From positions 558,001 to 622,000 of the forward strand of contig NZ_JABEPP010000002.1 of the NCBI RefSeq assembly GCF_013044135.1: 64,000 nucleotides of DNA, written 5' to 3'. The DNA comes from Enterovirga aerilata. GTDB lineage: Bacteria; Pseudomonadota; Alphaproteobacteria; Rhizobiales; Beijerinckiaceae. Numbering within the stretch: the stretch's first letter is position 1; the number at the start of each line of letters is the position of its first letter. Both the position numbers and the translations under genes were made by a program. Below are positions 38,855 through 46,284 of this stretch, piece by piece. The notes beneath the pieces are model-generated. The model was given only the letters and a program-made list of their open reading frames with translations, was not told the DNA's origin and searched no databases.

Positions 38855-41449
38855 ATGAGCTTCAGGAGCGAAAGCCTGGTCGGGCCGGCCGGCGCCGCAT
38901 CGCATGCCGTCCGGCGGACCTTCGCGTTCGTGACGGACGGAAGCGAGGCGGGCGCGGCGCGGCGGCTCGCGGCCTCCGCCTTCCTTGCCCGCGTCTTCAA
39001 TGCCGGGATCGGCTTCGCGACCCAGATCCTGCTCGCCCGCTGGATGGGCGACAGGGATTACGGCATCTACGCCTATGTCTGGGTGTGGCTCCTGCTCGCG
39101 GGCGGGATCGGGTCGCTCGGCCTGCCGGTCGCGGCGCTGAAGTTCATCCCCGACTACACGGCCCGCGGCGACATGGCGGGGCTGCGCGGCTTTCTCCGGG
39201 CGGCGCGAAGCCTCGCACTCCTGCCCTGCATGGGGGGAGCGCTTCTCGCCGGCCTGGTGCTGGCCATCGTCACCCATGGCGAGGGGACGGCCTATCTCCC
39301 GGTCGCGCTGATCGGACTGGCCGTCCTGCCCGTCTATGTCCTGATGGACATCCAGACGGGCATCGCGCGCGCCTACGACTACGTCGATCTCGGACTGGCG
39401 GCGGACTATCTCCTCCGTCCAGCCCTGCTCCTCGCCTTCTCCGGCCTCGTCTGGCTCTCCGGGCTCGGCGGCACGGCCGTGAACGTCATGGCGGCGACGC
39501 TCGCCTCCGTGGCCGTCACCGCGCTGGTCCAGGGAATCGTGCTGCAGCGCCGGCTTCTTGTCCGAATTCCGCCCGGCCCGCAGCGGCTCGACCTCCGGCG
39601 CTGGATGGAGGTCTCCTGGCCGCTGCTCATCGTGACGAGCTTCACGCTCCTGCTGGGGTCGACCGACATCCTGGTGCTGAAGCTGTTCGTCGGGCCGGAG
39701 GAGATCGCGCTCTACTTCGCCGCGACCAAGATCGTGGCGATCGCCTCCTTCGTCTCCTACGGCGTGTCGAACACGAGCGCCCATCGCTTCGCCGAACACA
39801 TGGCGCTGGCCGACCGGGCCGGCATGGCCGATCTCGCCGCCCAGACCGTCCGCTGGACCTTCTGGCCGACGCTCGGCGTCGCGCTCGTCCTCGCGCTTCT
39901 CGGCGCCCCGCTTCTCTCCCTGTTCGGCACCCATTTCTCGGCCGGGTATCCGATCGTCGCCATCCTCGGGCTCGGTCTCGTCCTCGGCGCCGCGGTCGGC
40001 CCCGCCGACCGCGCCCTCGCCATGGCCGATCACGGCCGGGTCACGGCCTGGATCTACGGCGCATCCTTCGTCGCGAACCTGTTCCTCGCGCTGCTTCTGA
40101 TCCCCCCGCTCGGGCTGTCCGGCGCCGCCCTCGCGACAGCCCTCGCGACCGGCCTTCGGGCGGCGATGCTCTATGGCGCGGCCCGCAGCCGGCTCGGGCT
40201 CGACATGTTCGTCCTCTCGCCGGCCCGGCTCCGGACGGCAGCGGCGGACGGGAATGCGGACGCTCTCTCCGCCGAGATCCTGCGGCCCGAGGAGGCGGAG
40301 CGGATCGCCGCCGAATGGCGCGACCTTGCCGACCGGGCGCTCGAGCCGAACGTCTTCTACACGCCCGAACTGGCGCTTGCCGGCATGCGTCATCTTCCGG
40401 GCGGCGGCGGGGTGCGGCTCGTGGCCGTTTGGCGCGGCACCGGCACCGGCCGCCGCCTGGTCGGTGCCCTGCCGATCCTTCCCGCGCGCAGGCGCTATCT
40501 GAACGTGCTGCCCGTCCGGCGCGCGGCCGGCTTCTACGGCACGCTCTCGACGCCGCTCGTCGACCCAGATCGACCCGGCGAGACGCTGCGGGCCATGCTC
40601 CGGGCGCTTGCGCGGCACGGCCAAGTCGGCCTCGTCCTGCCCTTCCTCCACCCGGACGGGACGGTCGCGGCCACGCTCGACGAAATCTGCGCCCGCGACG
40701 GGCTGCAGCGGGCGATCCTCGGGACCCATCAGCGCGCCATGCTCCGCAGCCCCCTTCCGGGCGGCCAGTACATCCGGGCGACGCTGGAGACGCGGCGGCG
40801 CAAGGAAGCCGACCGGCAGCGCCGGCGCCTCGCCGAAGAGGGGGAATTGGTCTTCCGGGTCGCCCGAGGGCCGGACGAGATCGCCGCAGCCTTTGGCGCC
40901 TTCATCCGGATCGAGGCGGCCGGCTGGAAGGGCCGGGCCGGCACGGCCCTGGTCCATGCGCCAGGCGCGGAGGCGTTCTTCCGCGAGGCCGCCCTCGCCC
41001 TGTCGCTACGCGGCGAATTTCGTATCGGCACCCTCTCGCTGGACGGTCTGCCGGTCGCGGTCGGACTTCTCGCCGAGCATGGCCGGCGCGCCTTCTACGT
41101 CAAGACGGCATACGACGAGAACTTCGCCCGCTTCTCGCCCGGCCTTCTCCTCACGCTCGACCTGACCGCGCACCTCCTCGATGATCACGGCATCGCGGAT
41201 GCGGATTCCATTGCGGTCGCCGACCATCCGATGATCGACCGGATCTGGACGGAGCGCTTCGCCGTGACCTCGATTGTGGTGGCGACCCGGCCGGGGGGCG
41301 GCGCCGCCTTCCGCGCGGCCGTCGCGATGGAGCGCCGCCGCGAGCAGGCCGTCAGCCGCCTGAAGCGGATTCGGCTCAAATTGCGTCGATCGCGGCAATC
41401 GGCGGGAAAGGACGATCACAACAAGAGCGCGACGGAAGCGGGAGCTTAA
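38855..41449 (+). CDS. Fused polysaccharide flippase and GNAT-type (CelD/BioF2-like) acetyltransferase
   Basis: An 864-residue two-part protein. Residues about 40-450 are a multi-helix lipid-linked oligosaccharide flippase of the MATE/Wzx group (for example FNAGIGFATQILLARWMGDR near 50 and GPADRALAMADHGRVTAW near 385). Residues about 460-830 are a soluble acyltransferase of the CelD/BioF2-like GNAT type, with FIRIEAAGWKGRAGTALVH near 685 and AYDENFARFSPGLLLTLDLT near 755. A linker near 448-460 is short. The frame is continuous with uniform codon use, so this is a real fusion rather than two genes. These activities are usually encoded by separate neighbouring genes. Likely role: export and acylation of a surface glycan or lipid. 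An oxygenase gene follows 71 bp downstream. Confidence 0.85.
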   Translation: MSFRSESLVGPAGAASHAVRRTFAFVTDGSEAGAARRLAASAFLARVFNAGIGFATQILLARWMGDRDYGIYAYVWVWLLLAGGIGSLGLPVAALKFIPDYTARGDMAGLRGFLRAARSLALLPCMGGALLAGLVLAIVTHGEGTAYLPVALIGLAVLPVYVLMDIQTGIARAYDYVDLGLAADYLLRPALLLAFSGLVWLSGLGGTAVNVMAATLASVAVTALVQGIVLQRRLLVRIPPGPQRLDLRRWMEVSWPLLIVTSFTLLLGSTDILVLKLFVGPEEIALYFAATKIVAIASFVSYGVSNTSAHRFAEHMALADRAGMADLAAQTVRWTFWPTLGVALVLALLGAPLLSLFGTHFSAGYPIVAILGLGLVLGAAVGPADRALAMADHGRVTAWIYGASFVANLFLALLLIPPLGLSGAALATALATGLRAAMLYGAARSRLGLDMFVLSPARLRTAAADGNADALSAEILRPEEAERIAAEWRDLADRALEPNVFYTPELALAGMRHLPGGGGVRLVAVWRGTGTGRRLVGALPILPARRRYLNVLPVRRAAGFYGTLSTPLVDPDRPGETLRAMLRALARHGQVGLVLPFLHPDGTVAATLDEICARDGLQRAILGTHQRAMLRSPLPGGQYIRATLETRRRKEADRQRRRLAEEGELVFRVARGPDEIAAAFGAFIRIEAAGWKGRAGTALVHAPGAEAFFREAALALSLRGEFRIGTLSLDGLPVAVGLLAEHGRRAFYVKTAYDENFARFSPGLLLTLDLTAHLLDDHGIADADSIAVADHPMIDRIWTERFAVTSIVVATRPGGGAAFRAAVAMERRREQAVSRLKRIRLKLRRSRQSAGKDDHNKSATEAGA

Positions 41450-41520
41450 GCCGCACGCGAGGCGAGCGGGCTATCTCCGGTGCGCGAACATGGCGGACGG
41501 CCATGGACGGGAGCATCAAG

Positions 41521-42450
41521 ATGGGTTCTCTGATCGAGCTTGCCGCCGAAGGCCGCGGCGCCTTTCCGCACCGGCCCTTCGCGCTGCGCCACCGCCTCGC
41601 CGGCCATCCGCTCTTCTCGCTGGAGAAGCTCGTGGAGGTGGCGGGCCGCATGCCGTCGGACGGGGTCGAGTACAATTCGGGCAAGGTCGGGATCGACCAG
41701 AAGCCGGAGGAGACGCCGCTCGTCGACCTTCCCCCGACGGAAGTCGTCCGCCGCATCCGCGAGGCGAACGCCTGGATGGTGCTGAAGCGGGTCGAGCGCT
41801 TCCCGGAATACAAGGCTCTCCTGCAGGAGGTTCTGGACGGCGTCGCGCGCGACATGGGCCACCGCGACGCCGGCGATGCCGGCTTCACGAACCTCGAAGG
41901 CTTCGTCTTCGTCTCGTCGCCAAACGCGACGACGCCCTTCCACTCCGATCCGGAGGACAACTTCTTCGTCCAGATCCACGGGGACAAGTTCTTCCACGTG
42001 ATCGACAACCGGGACGGCACCGTCGTGCCGCCCCAAGCCTTCGAGATCACGCCCTCCATGCACCGCAACCTGCCCTACCGCGAGGAATTCGAGAGCCGCG
42101 CGACGGTGTTCAGCATGAAGGCGGGCGACGGCTGCTTCGTTCCCTATCTCTGGCCGCACTGGGTCCGCACGGGCGACAGCTATTCCATCTCGATGGCGAT
42201 GACCTGGAAGTCGGCCGAGGTGCGCCGCTCGAACAAGGTGCTGTTCATGAACGGGCTGCTCCGGAAGTGGGGATTTCCGCAGAAGCCGCTCGGGACCAAC
42301 CCGGCCCTCGACAGCCTGAAGGCGGCCGCCTACACGGCCCTGCGCGCGCCGATCGAGCCGCTGCGGGGGAGCGAGGCGCTGCGCAACCTCATCCGCGGCG
42401 CGCTCTTCGGACGAAACGCCAACTACTACCTCGCCGGCCGCAAGGGCTGA
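41521..42450 (+). CDS. JmjC/cupin-like Fe(II)/2-oxoglutarate oxygenase
   Basis: A 309-residue cupin-8/JmjC-like protein. The iron-binding triad is seen as His141 and Asp143 in TPFHSDPEDNFF and His213 in LWPHWVRTG, with QIHGDKFFHVID between them, so the active site appears intact. The substrate is unknown; relatives hydroxylate protein side chains or small molecules, and many lie near polysaccharide genes. It follows the flippase-acetyltransferase fusion by 71 bp on the same strand and may be co-transcribed. I chose the ATG at 41521 with GGGAG 7 bp upstream; an ATG at 41503 is the alternative. Confidence 0.82.
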   Translation: MGSLIELAAEGRGAFPHRPFALRHRLAGHPLFSLEKLVEVAGRMPSDGVEYNSGKVGIDQKPEETPLVDLPPTEVVRRIREANAWMVLKRVERFPEYKALLQEVLDGVARDMGHRDAGDAGFTNLEGFVFVSSPNATTPFHSDPEDNFFVQIHGDKFFHVIDNRDGTVVPPQAFEITPSMHRNLPYREEFESRATVFSMKAGDGCFVPYLWPHWVRTGDSYSISMAMTWKSAEVRRSNKVLFMNGLLRKWGFPQKPLGTNPALDSLKAAAYTALRAPIEPLRGSEALRNLIRGALFGRNANYYLAGRKG

Positions 42451-42589
42451 GGGCCGGCGGTCTCGCAATCGTCTGCTAGGAAGCGGCGAACTCTCGTCAG
42501 GGGACTCAACCGGGTGCGGGTCATCGCCCTGCACCTGATCTCAGGCTCCCGATGCGATTGCCCGCGTCACCACCGCCTCATCGGCCCGC

Positions 42590-43861
42590 TCAAGCGGCCA
42601 TCGCGGGCCGCTCCTTGAGCCTGACGAGCGGCGAGACCCAGACCATGGCGGCCTGGGCGAGAAACAGGAAGGCGGCCAGCAGCAGCGCCGTCTCGGCCCC
42701 GGCGACCGCACCGACGCCGGCGCCGATCGCCGCCCCGAGCGGCCGGGCGCCGTAGCTCGTGATGTTGATGGCCGAGACGCGGCCGAGAAGGTCCGCCGGC
42801 GTCACGAGTTGCCGCAGCGTCGTCGTCGAAATCGTCCACTGGATCGGGCCGATTCCGAGCAGGAGCCAGCCGAAGCCCGCGAGCCACGGCCAGGGGAGCC
42901 AGATGGTCAGCGCAAGCACGGCGGAGGCGGCGAAGCCGGCGACGGGGCCGAGGCCCAGCACGGTGCCGAAACGCAGCCCGTGCACGAGGCGGGGCGAAAG
43001 AAGCGCGCCCGCGATCATGCCCGCCCCGTAGGCCGCGAGCACGATCCCGATGCCGGCCGCCGACAGCCCGAGATGCCGGACCGCGTAGGGCACGAAGACG
43101 GCCAGCACGACGAAGAAGGCGGTGTTGAACACGATCTGGGTGACGAAGATCGGGCGCAGCAGCGGGTGCGTGAAGACGAAGCGGGCCCCCTCCGCGATAT
43201 CTCTGAGCGGCTGCCTCCCGAGCACCGCCGCCGGACGGCCGGGCTCCCGGACGCCGAGGAGCAGGAGCACCGCGGCGACCGAGAGTGCCGCCGCGCAGCC
43301 GAAGGCGAAGGACACTCCGGCCCAGCCGACGAGCGCGCCGCCGAGTGCCGGACCCGCCATGAAGGCGACGGTCCGGGCGAGCTCGATGCGGCTGTTCGCG
43401 GCCGGAAGCTGCTGCGGCCGCACGAGGGCGGGCACGAGGGCGGGGGCCGCGACGCTGTAGCCGACCGTGCCGCAGGCACCGACGAAACCGAGAAGGGCCA
43501 GGACCGGCAGGTTCAGCCAGCCGCCTGCGGCGCAGGCGATGATCGCGACGAGCGAGACGACGCGGAGCGCTTCCGCGCCCGCCATCAGGCCGGGCCGCGA
43601 CACGCGGTCGGCAAGCAGCCCGATGGGAATCGCGAAGAGCACGAAGGGCAGCGTCTGGGCGACCTGGAGCAGACCTGCTTCGCCCTCGTCCGCCCCGAAG
43701 GCCAGGACGGCGATGATCGGCGAAGCGGCAAGGGCGATCTGCTCGGCCGATTGCGCGGCGAGATTCGACCAGGCGAGGCGCCGGAAGGCGGCCGGCAGTG
43801 TGGGAGAGGCGTAGCTCGGCAAAAGGCGAAATCCGGATTGCGGCGGCCGTCCAGTTCGCAT
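42590..43861 (-). CDS. MFS exporter (EntS / MFS_3-like)
   Basis: A 423-residue transporter with about 12 membrane segments. The motif A loop is seen as GLLADRVSRPGLMAGAEALR, the motif GACGTVGYSVAAPALVPALV near residue 135 and FMAGPALGGALVGWAGVSFA near 170 resemble enterobactin exporter EntS and relatives. No siderophore genes are nearby, so the substrate is unknown. The frame is open far upstream across serA in antisense; I placed the start at the ATG at 43861. It is convergent with the oxygenase gene. Confidence 0.82.
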   Translation of the reverse strand: MRTGRPPQSGFRLLPSYASPTLPAAFRRLAWSNLAAQSAEQIALAASPIIAVLAFGADEGEAGLLQVAQTLPFVLFAIPIGLLADRVSRPGLMAGAEALRVVSLVAIIACAAGGWLNLPVLALLGFVGACGTVGYSVAAPALVPALVRPQQLPAANSRIELARTVAFMAGPALGGALVGWAGVSFAFGCAAALSVAAVLLLLGVREPGRPAAVLGRQPLRDIAEGARFVFTHPLLRPIFVTQIVFNTAFFVVLAVFVPYAVRHLGLSAAGIGIVLAAYGAGMIAGALLSPRLVHGLRFGTVLGLGPVAGFAASAVLALTIWLPWPWLAGFGWLLLGIGPIQWTISTTTLRQLVTPADLLGRVSAINITSYGARPLGAAIGAGVGAVAGAETALLLAAFLFLAQAAMVWVSPLVRLKERPAMAA

Positions 43862-44005
43862 CCCGGGGTCGGCCCGACATCCCGTTTTCTGCGCGTCGAA
43901 GATGCGGCGAGGCAGCCCGCTCGCGCGATGCCTGCCCCGTGCCCGCCAGACTGGACGGCCGGCGGTGCAACGTCTAAGCCGCGACCCCTCCCCCCGAGCC
44001 CTGTC

Positions 44006-45259
44006 ATGACCATCGAACGCCTTTCCCTGCCGAAAGACCGGATCCACGTGCTCCTGCTGGAGGGCGTCAACGACTCGGCCCTCGAGATCATGCGGAACGC
44101 CGGTTACACCAACGTCGTCCGCACCAGCCGGGCGCTCGATCCCGCGGCACTGAAGGAGCAGCTCGCCCGTGTCCATATCCTGGGCATCCGGTCGCGCACG
44201 CACCTGACGGAGGAGATCTTCGCAGCCGCGCCGCGGCTGATCGCGGTCGGCTGCTTCTCGGTCGGGACGAACCAGGTCGATCTTCCGGCCGCCGCCCGCC
44301 GGGGCATTCCGGTCTTCAACGCCCCGTTCTCCAATACCCGCAGTGTGGCGGAACTCGTCATCGGCGAAATCGTGATGCTGCTGCGCCGCATCGCGCCCCG
44401 CTCGCGGGCTGCGCATGAGGGGCGCTGGGACAAGTCGGCGGCCAATTCGCACGAGGTCCGCGGCAAGACCCTCGGCATCGTCGGCTACGGCAATATCGGC
44501 TCGCAGCTCTCCAACCTCGCCGAGGCGATGGGCATGCGGGTGATCTTCTACGACCTGACCGACAAGCTCCGGCACGGCAACACGGAGCCGGTCGGAAGCC
44601 TCGAGGAGCTCCTCGCGGCGAGCGACGTCGTGAGCCTCCACGTGCCCGAGACGCCGCAGACGCACGGGATGATCGGCGCAGCGCAGATCCGTGCGATGAA
44701 GAAGGGCGCCTACCTCATCAACAACTCGCGCGGGACGGTCGTCGATCTCGACGCGCTCGCAGCCGCCCTCAAGGACGGGCACCTGCGCGGAGCGGCGATC
44801 GACGTCTTCCCGGTCGAGCCCGCGTCGAACAACGACCCCTTCACGACGCCGCTCCAGGGCTTGGACAACGTCATCCTCACCCCGCATATCGGCGGCTCGA
44901 CCGAGGAGGCGCAGGAGCGGATCGGGGCCGAGGTCGCCCGCAAGCTCGTGGATTACTCGGATGTCGGCTCGACCGTCGGCGCGGTGAATTTCCCGCAGGT
45001 CCAGCTTCCGACGCGGCCGATCGGCACGCGCTTCATGCAGGTCCAGCGCAACCTGCCCGGCATGCTCGGGCGCCTCAACGACGTGTTCGCGAGGCGCGGC
45101 ATCAATATCGCGGCGCAATACTACCAGACGGACGGCGAGGTCGGATACGTCGTCATCGAATCCGATGGTACGGGCCACGAGGAGGCGACGGAGATCCTCG
45201 AGGAGATCCGCGCGCTGGAGGGCACGATCCGCGCCCGCCTCCTATACGAGCGCCGGTAA
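44006..45259 (+). CDS. serA: D-3-phosphoglycerate dehydrogenase
   Basis: First enzyme of serine synthesis. The 417-residue form has the same size as E. coli SerA: catalytic domain, NAD-binding Rossmann domain with TLGIVGYGNIGSQLSNLAEA near residue 155, catalytic Arg in INNSRGTVVDLDALA near 240, catalytic His in ILTPHIGGSTEEAQ near 292, and a C-terminal ACT domain (LNDVFARRGINIAAQYYQT) for feedback by serine. I chose the ATG at 44006; the long frame upstream is antisense to the MFS gene. Confidence 0.94.
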   Translation: MTIERLSLPKDRIHVLLLEGVNDSALEIMRNAGYTNVVRTSRALDPAALKEQLARVHILGIRSRTHLTEEIFAAAPRLIAVGCFSVGTNQVDLPAAARRGIPVFNAPFSNTRSVAELVIGEIVMLLRRIAPRSRAAHEGRWDKSAANSHEVRGKTLGIVGYGNIGSQLSNLAEAMGMRVIFYDLTDKLRHGNTEPVGSLEELLAASDVVSLHVPETPQTHGMIGAAQIRAMKKGAYLINNSRGTVVDLDALAAALKDGHLRGAAIDVFPVEPASNNDPFTTPLQGLDNVILTPHIGGSTEEAQERIGAEVARKLVDYSDVGSTVGAVNFPQVQLPTRPIGTRFMQVQRNLPGMLGRLNDVFARRGINIAAQYYQTDGEVGYVVIESDGTGHEEATEILEEIRALEGTIRARLLYERR

Positions 45260-45271
45260 GATCGGCCGCCG

Positions 45272-45880
45272 TCAGACGAGCGGCTGCGCCCTGCTCATCG
45301 CCCGCTGGTAGGCGGGACGCTCCGCCAGCCGCGCCACATAGGCCTGGAGCGGTGGGGCGAGCCGGTCGTGGAAGCCGAGCCAGTGGCCGAGCCCGAGCGC
45401 CCAGCCGCAGGATATGTCCGCGGCCGTGAAGTCGCCGGCGAGGTAGGGGCCTCGGCTCAGAGGGCCGAGCAAGGCCGCCGACTTGGCGACCGCGAGCCGT
45501 GCGCCGAAGTTTTCCCTCTCCGCCTCGGGGCCGAAGAAGCGCGAGCCGACCGTCACGTTCAGCGGCGCCGCAAGCGACGTCTCGCCGAAGTGAAGGAAGG
45601 AGATGTAGGCTGGGTAGTTCGGAGCATTGATGCCCGGGGCGAGCGGCGTGGGACCGAATTTCGCGCCGAGATATTCGAGGATCGCGCAGGATTCCATCAG
45701 GCGGGTGTCGCCGTCGCGGAGCGCCGGGAAGGCGCCGGTCGGGCTTGCCGCCATGAACTCGGAATCCTCCAGACGCCTGGCGAAGTCGACCGCGCGCAGT
45801 TCGTAGGGCAGCTCCATCTCCTCGAGCATCCACACGACGCGCAGGGCACGCGTCGGCGGCGCGCCATAGACCGTGATCAT
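45272..45880 (-). CDS. Glutathione S-transferase family protein
   Basis: A 202-residue GST. The thioredoxin-like N-terminal domain has ITVYGAPPTRALRVVWMLEE and PALRDGDTRLMESCAILEYL, in which the SNAIL-like motif is ESCAIL; the helical C-terminal domain has FTAADISCGWALGLGHWL. Subclass and substrate are unknown. It is convergent with serA, 12 bp apart. Confidence 0.9.
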   Translation of the reverse strand: MITVYGAPPTRALRVVWMLEEMELPYELRAVDFARRLEDSEFMAASPTGAFPALRDGDTRLMESCAILEYLGAKFGPTPLAPGINAPNYPAYISFLHFGETSLAAPLNVTVGSRFFGPEAERENFGARLAVAKSAALLGPLSRGPYLAGDFTAADISCGWALGLGHWLGFHDRLAPPLQAYVARLAERPAYQRAMSRAQPLV

Positions 45881-45973
45881 CGAAATCCGCCCTCCCGGCC
45901 GGGGTTCGTTAGGCCCTGCGGCACATTTCGGGGCGGATAGCCGGGGGGCTGTTTCGCCCCTATTTCGTCGCGC

Positions 45974-46225
45974 CTATCTGGTGATGCGCGTCGGCGCGAT
46001 CGGGTCGCTCGCCGGAAAGGTCTCCTCGACGGCCTCGTCCAGGAGCTTGTCCTGCCGTTCGCGCAGATCCTCGCCCGGCTTGCGGTCGCCGGGCGCATCC
46101 GCCGCGGCGAGATCCGCAAGCGCCTGCCCGGTCCGGCGCAGGGCTTCCCGCTCCTCCGAGGAAAGACCCTCGAGCCACGTCTTCAGAGCCGCAGGTGCGC
46201 TGGTCGGCCCGTCGTTCGTCATCAA
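45974..46225 (-). CDS. Small protein with C-terminal EETFPASDP motif
   Basis: An 83-residue acidic protein. Its last quarter, KLLDEAVEETFPASDPIAP, carries a motif seen at the C terminus of many short alphaproteobacterial proteins of unknown role. The N-terminal part has LKTWLEGLSSEEREALRRTG. Two ATGs lie at the start (46225 and 46222). It lies between the GST and the molybdenum hydroxylase genes with 59 bp to the latter. Confidence 0.65.
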   Translation of the reverse strand: MMTNDGPTSAPAALKTWLEGLSSEEREALRRTGQALADLAAADAPGDRKPGEDLRERQDKLLDEAVEETFPASDPIAPTRITR

Positions 46226-46284
46226 CCCCCTCCTTAGCTGATAGGCAACGGATGCTGCGCCGCCGCGTTCCCGGCCAGGCCGTG

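Noticed and set aside
38840-40957. A 705-codon minus-strand open frame opposite the flippase fusion
   Set aside because: It is a shadow frame produced by high GC content; composition is extreme (Arg, Glu, Asp, Gly) and the opposite strand encodes clear protein domains.
42513-42535. Hairpin GGTGCGGG-N6-CCCTGCACC between convergent genes as a terminator
   Set aside because: It has a bulge and no T-run on either side, so a rho-independent terminator is not supported.
42590-45178. An 862-codon minus-strand open frame that seems to fuse an MFS exporter to an N-terminal domain
   Set aside because: The N-terminal half is antisense to serA, Arg/Asp-rich and without homology; only the part from 43861 down is a real transporter.
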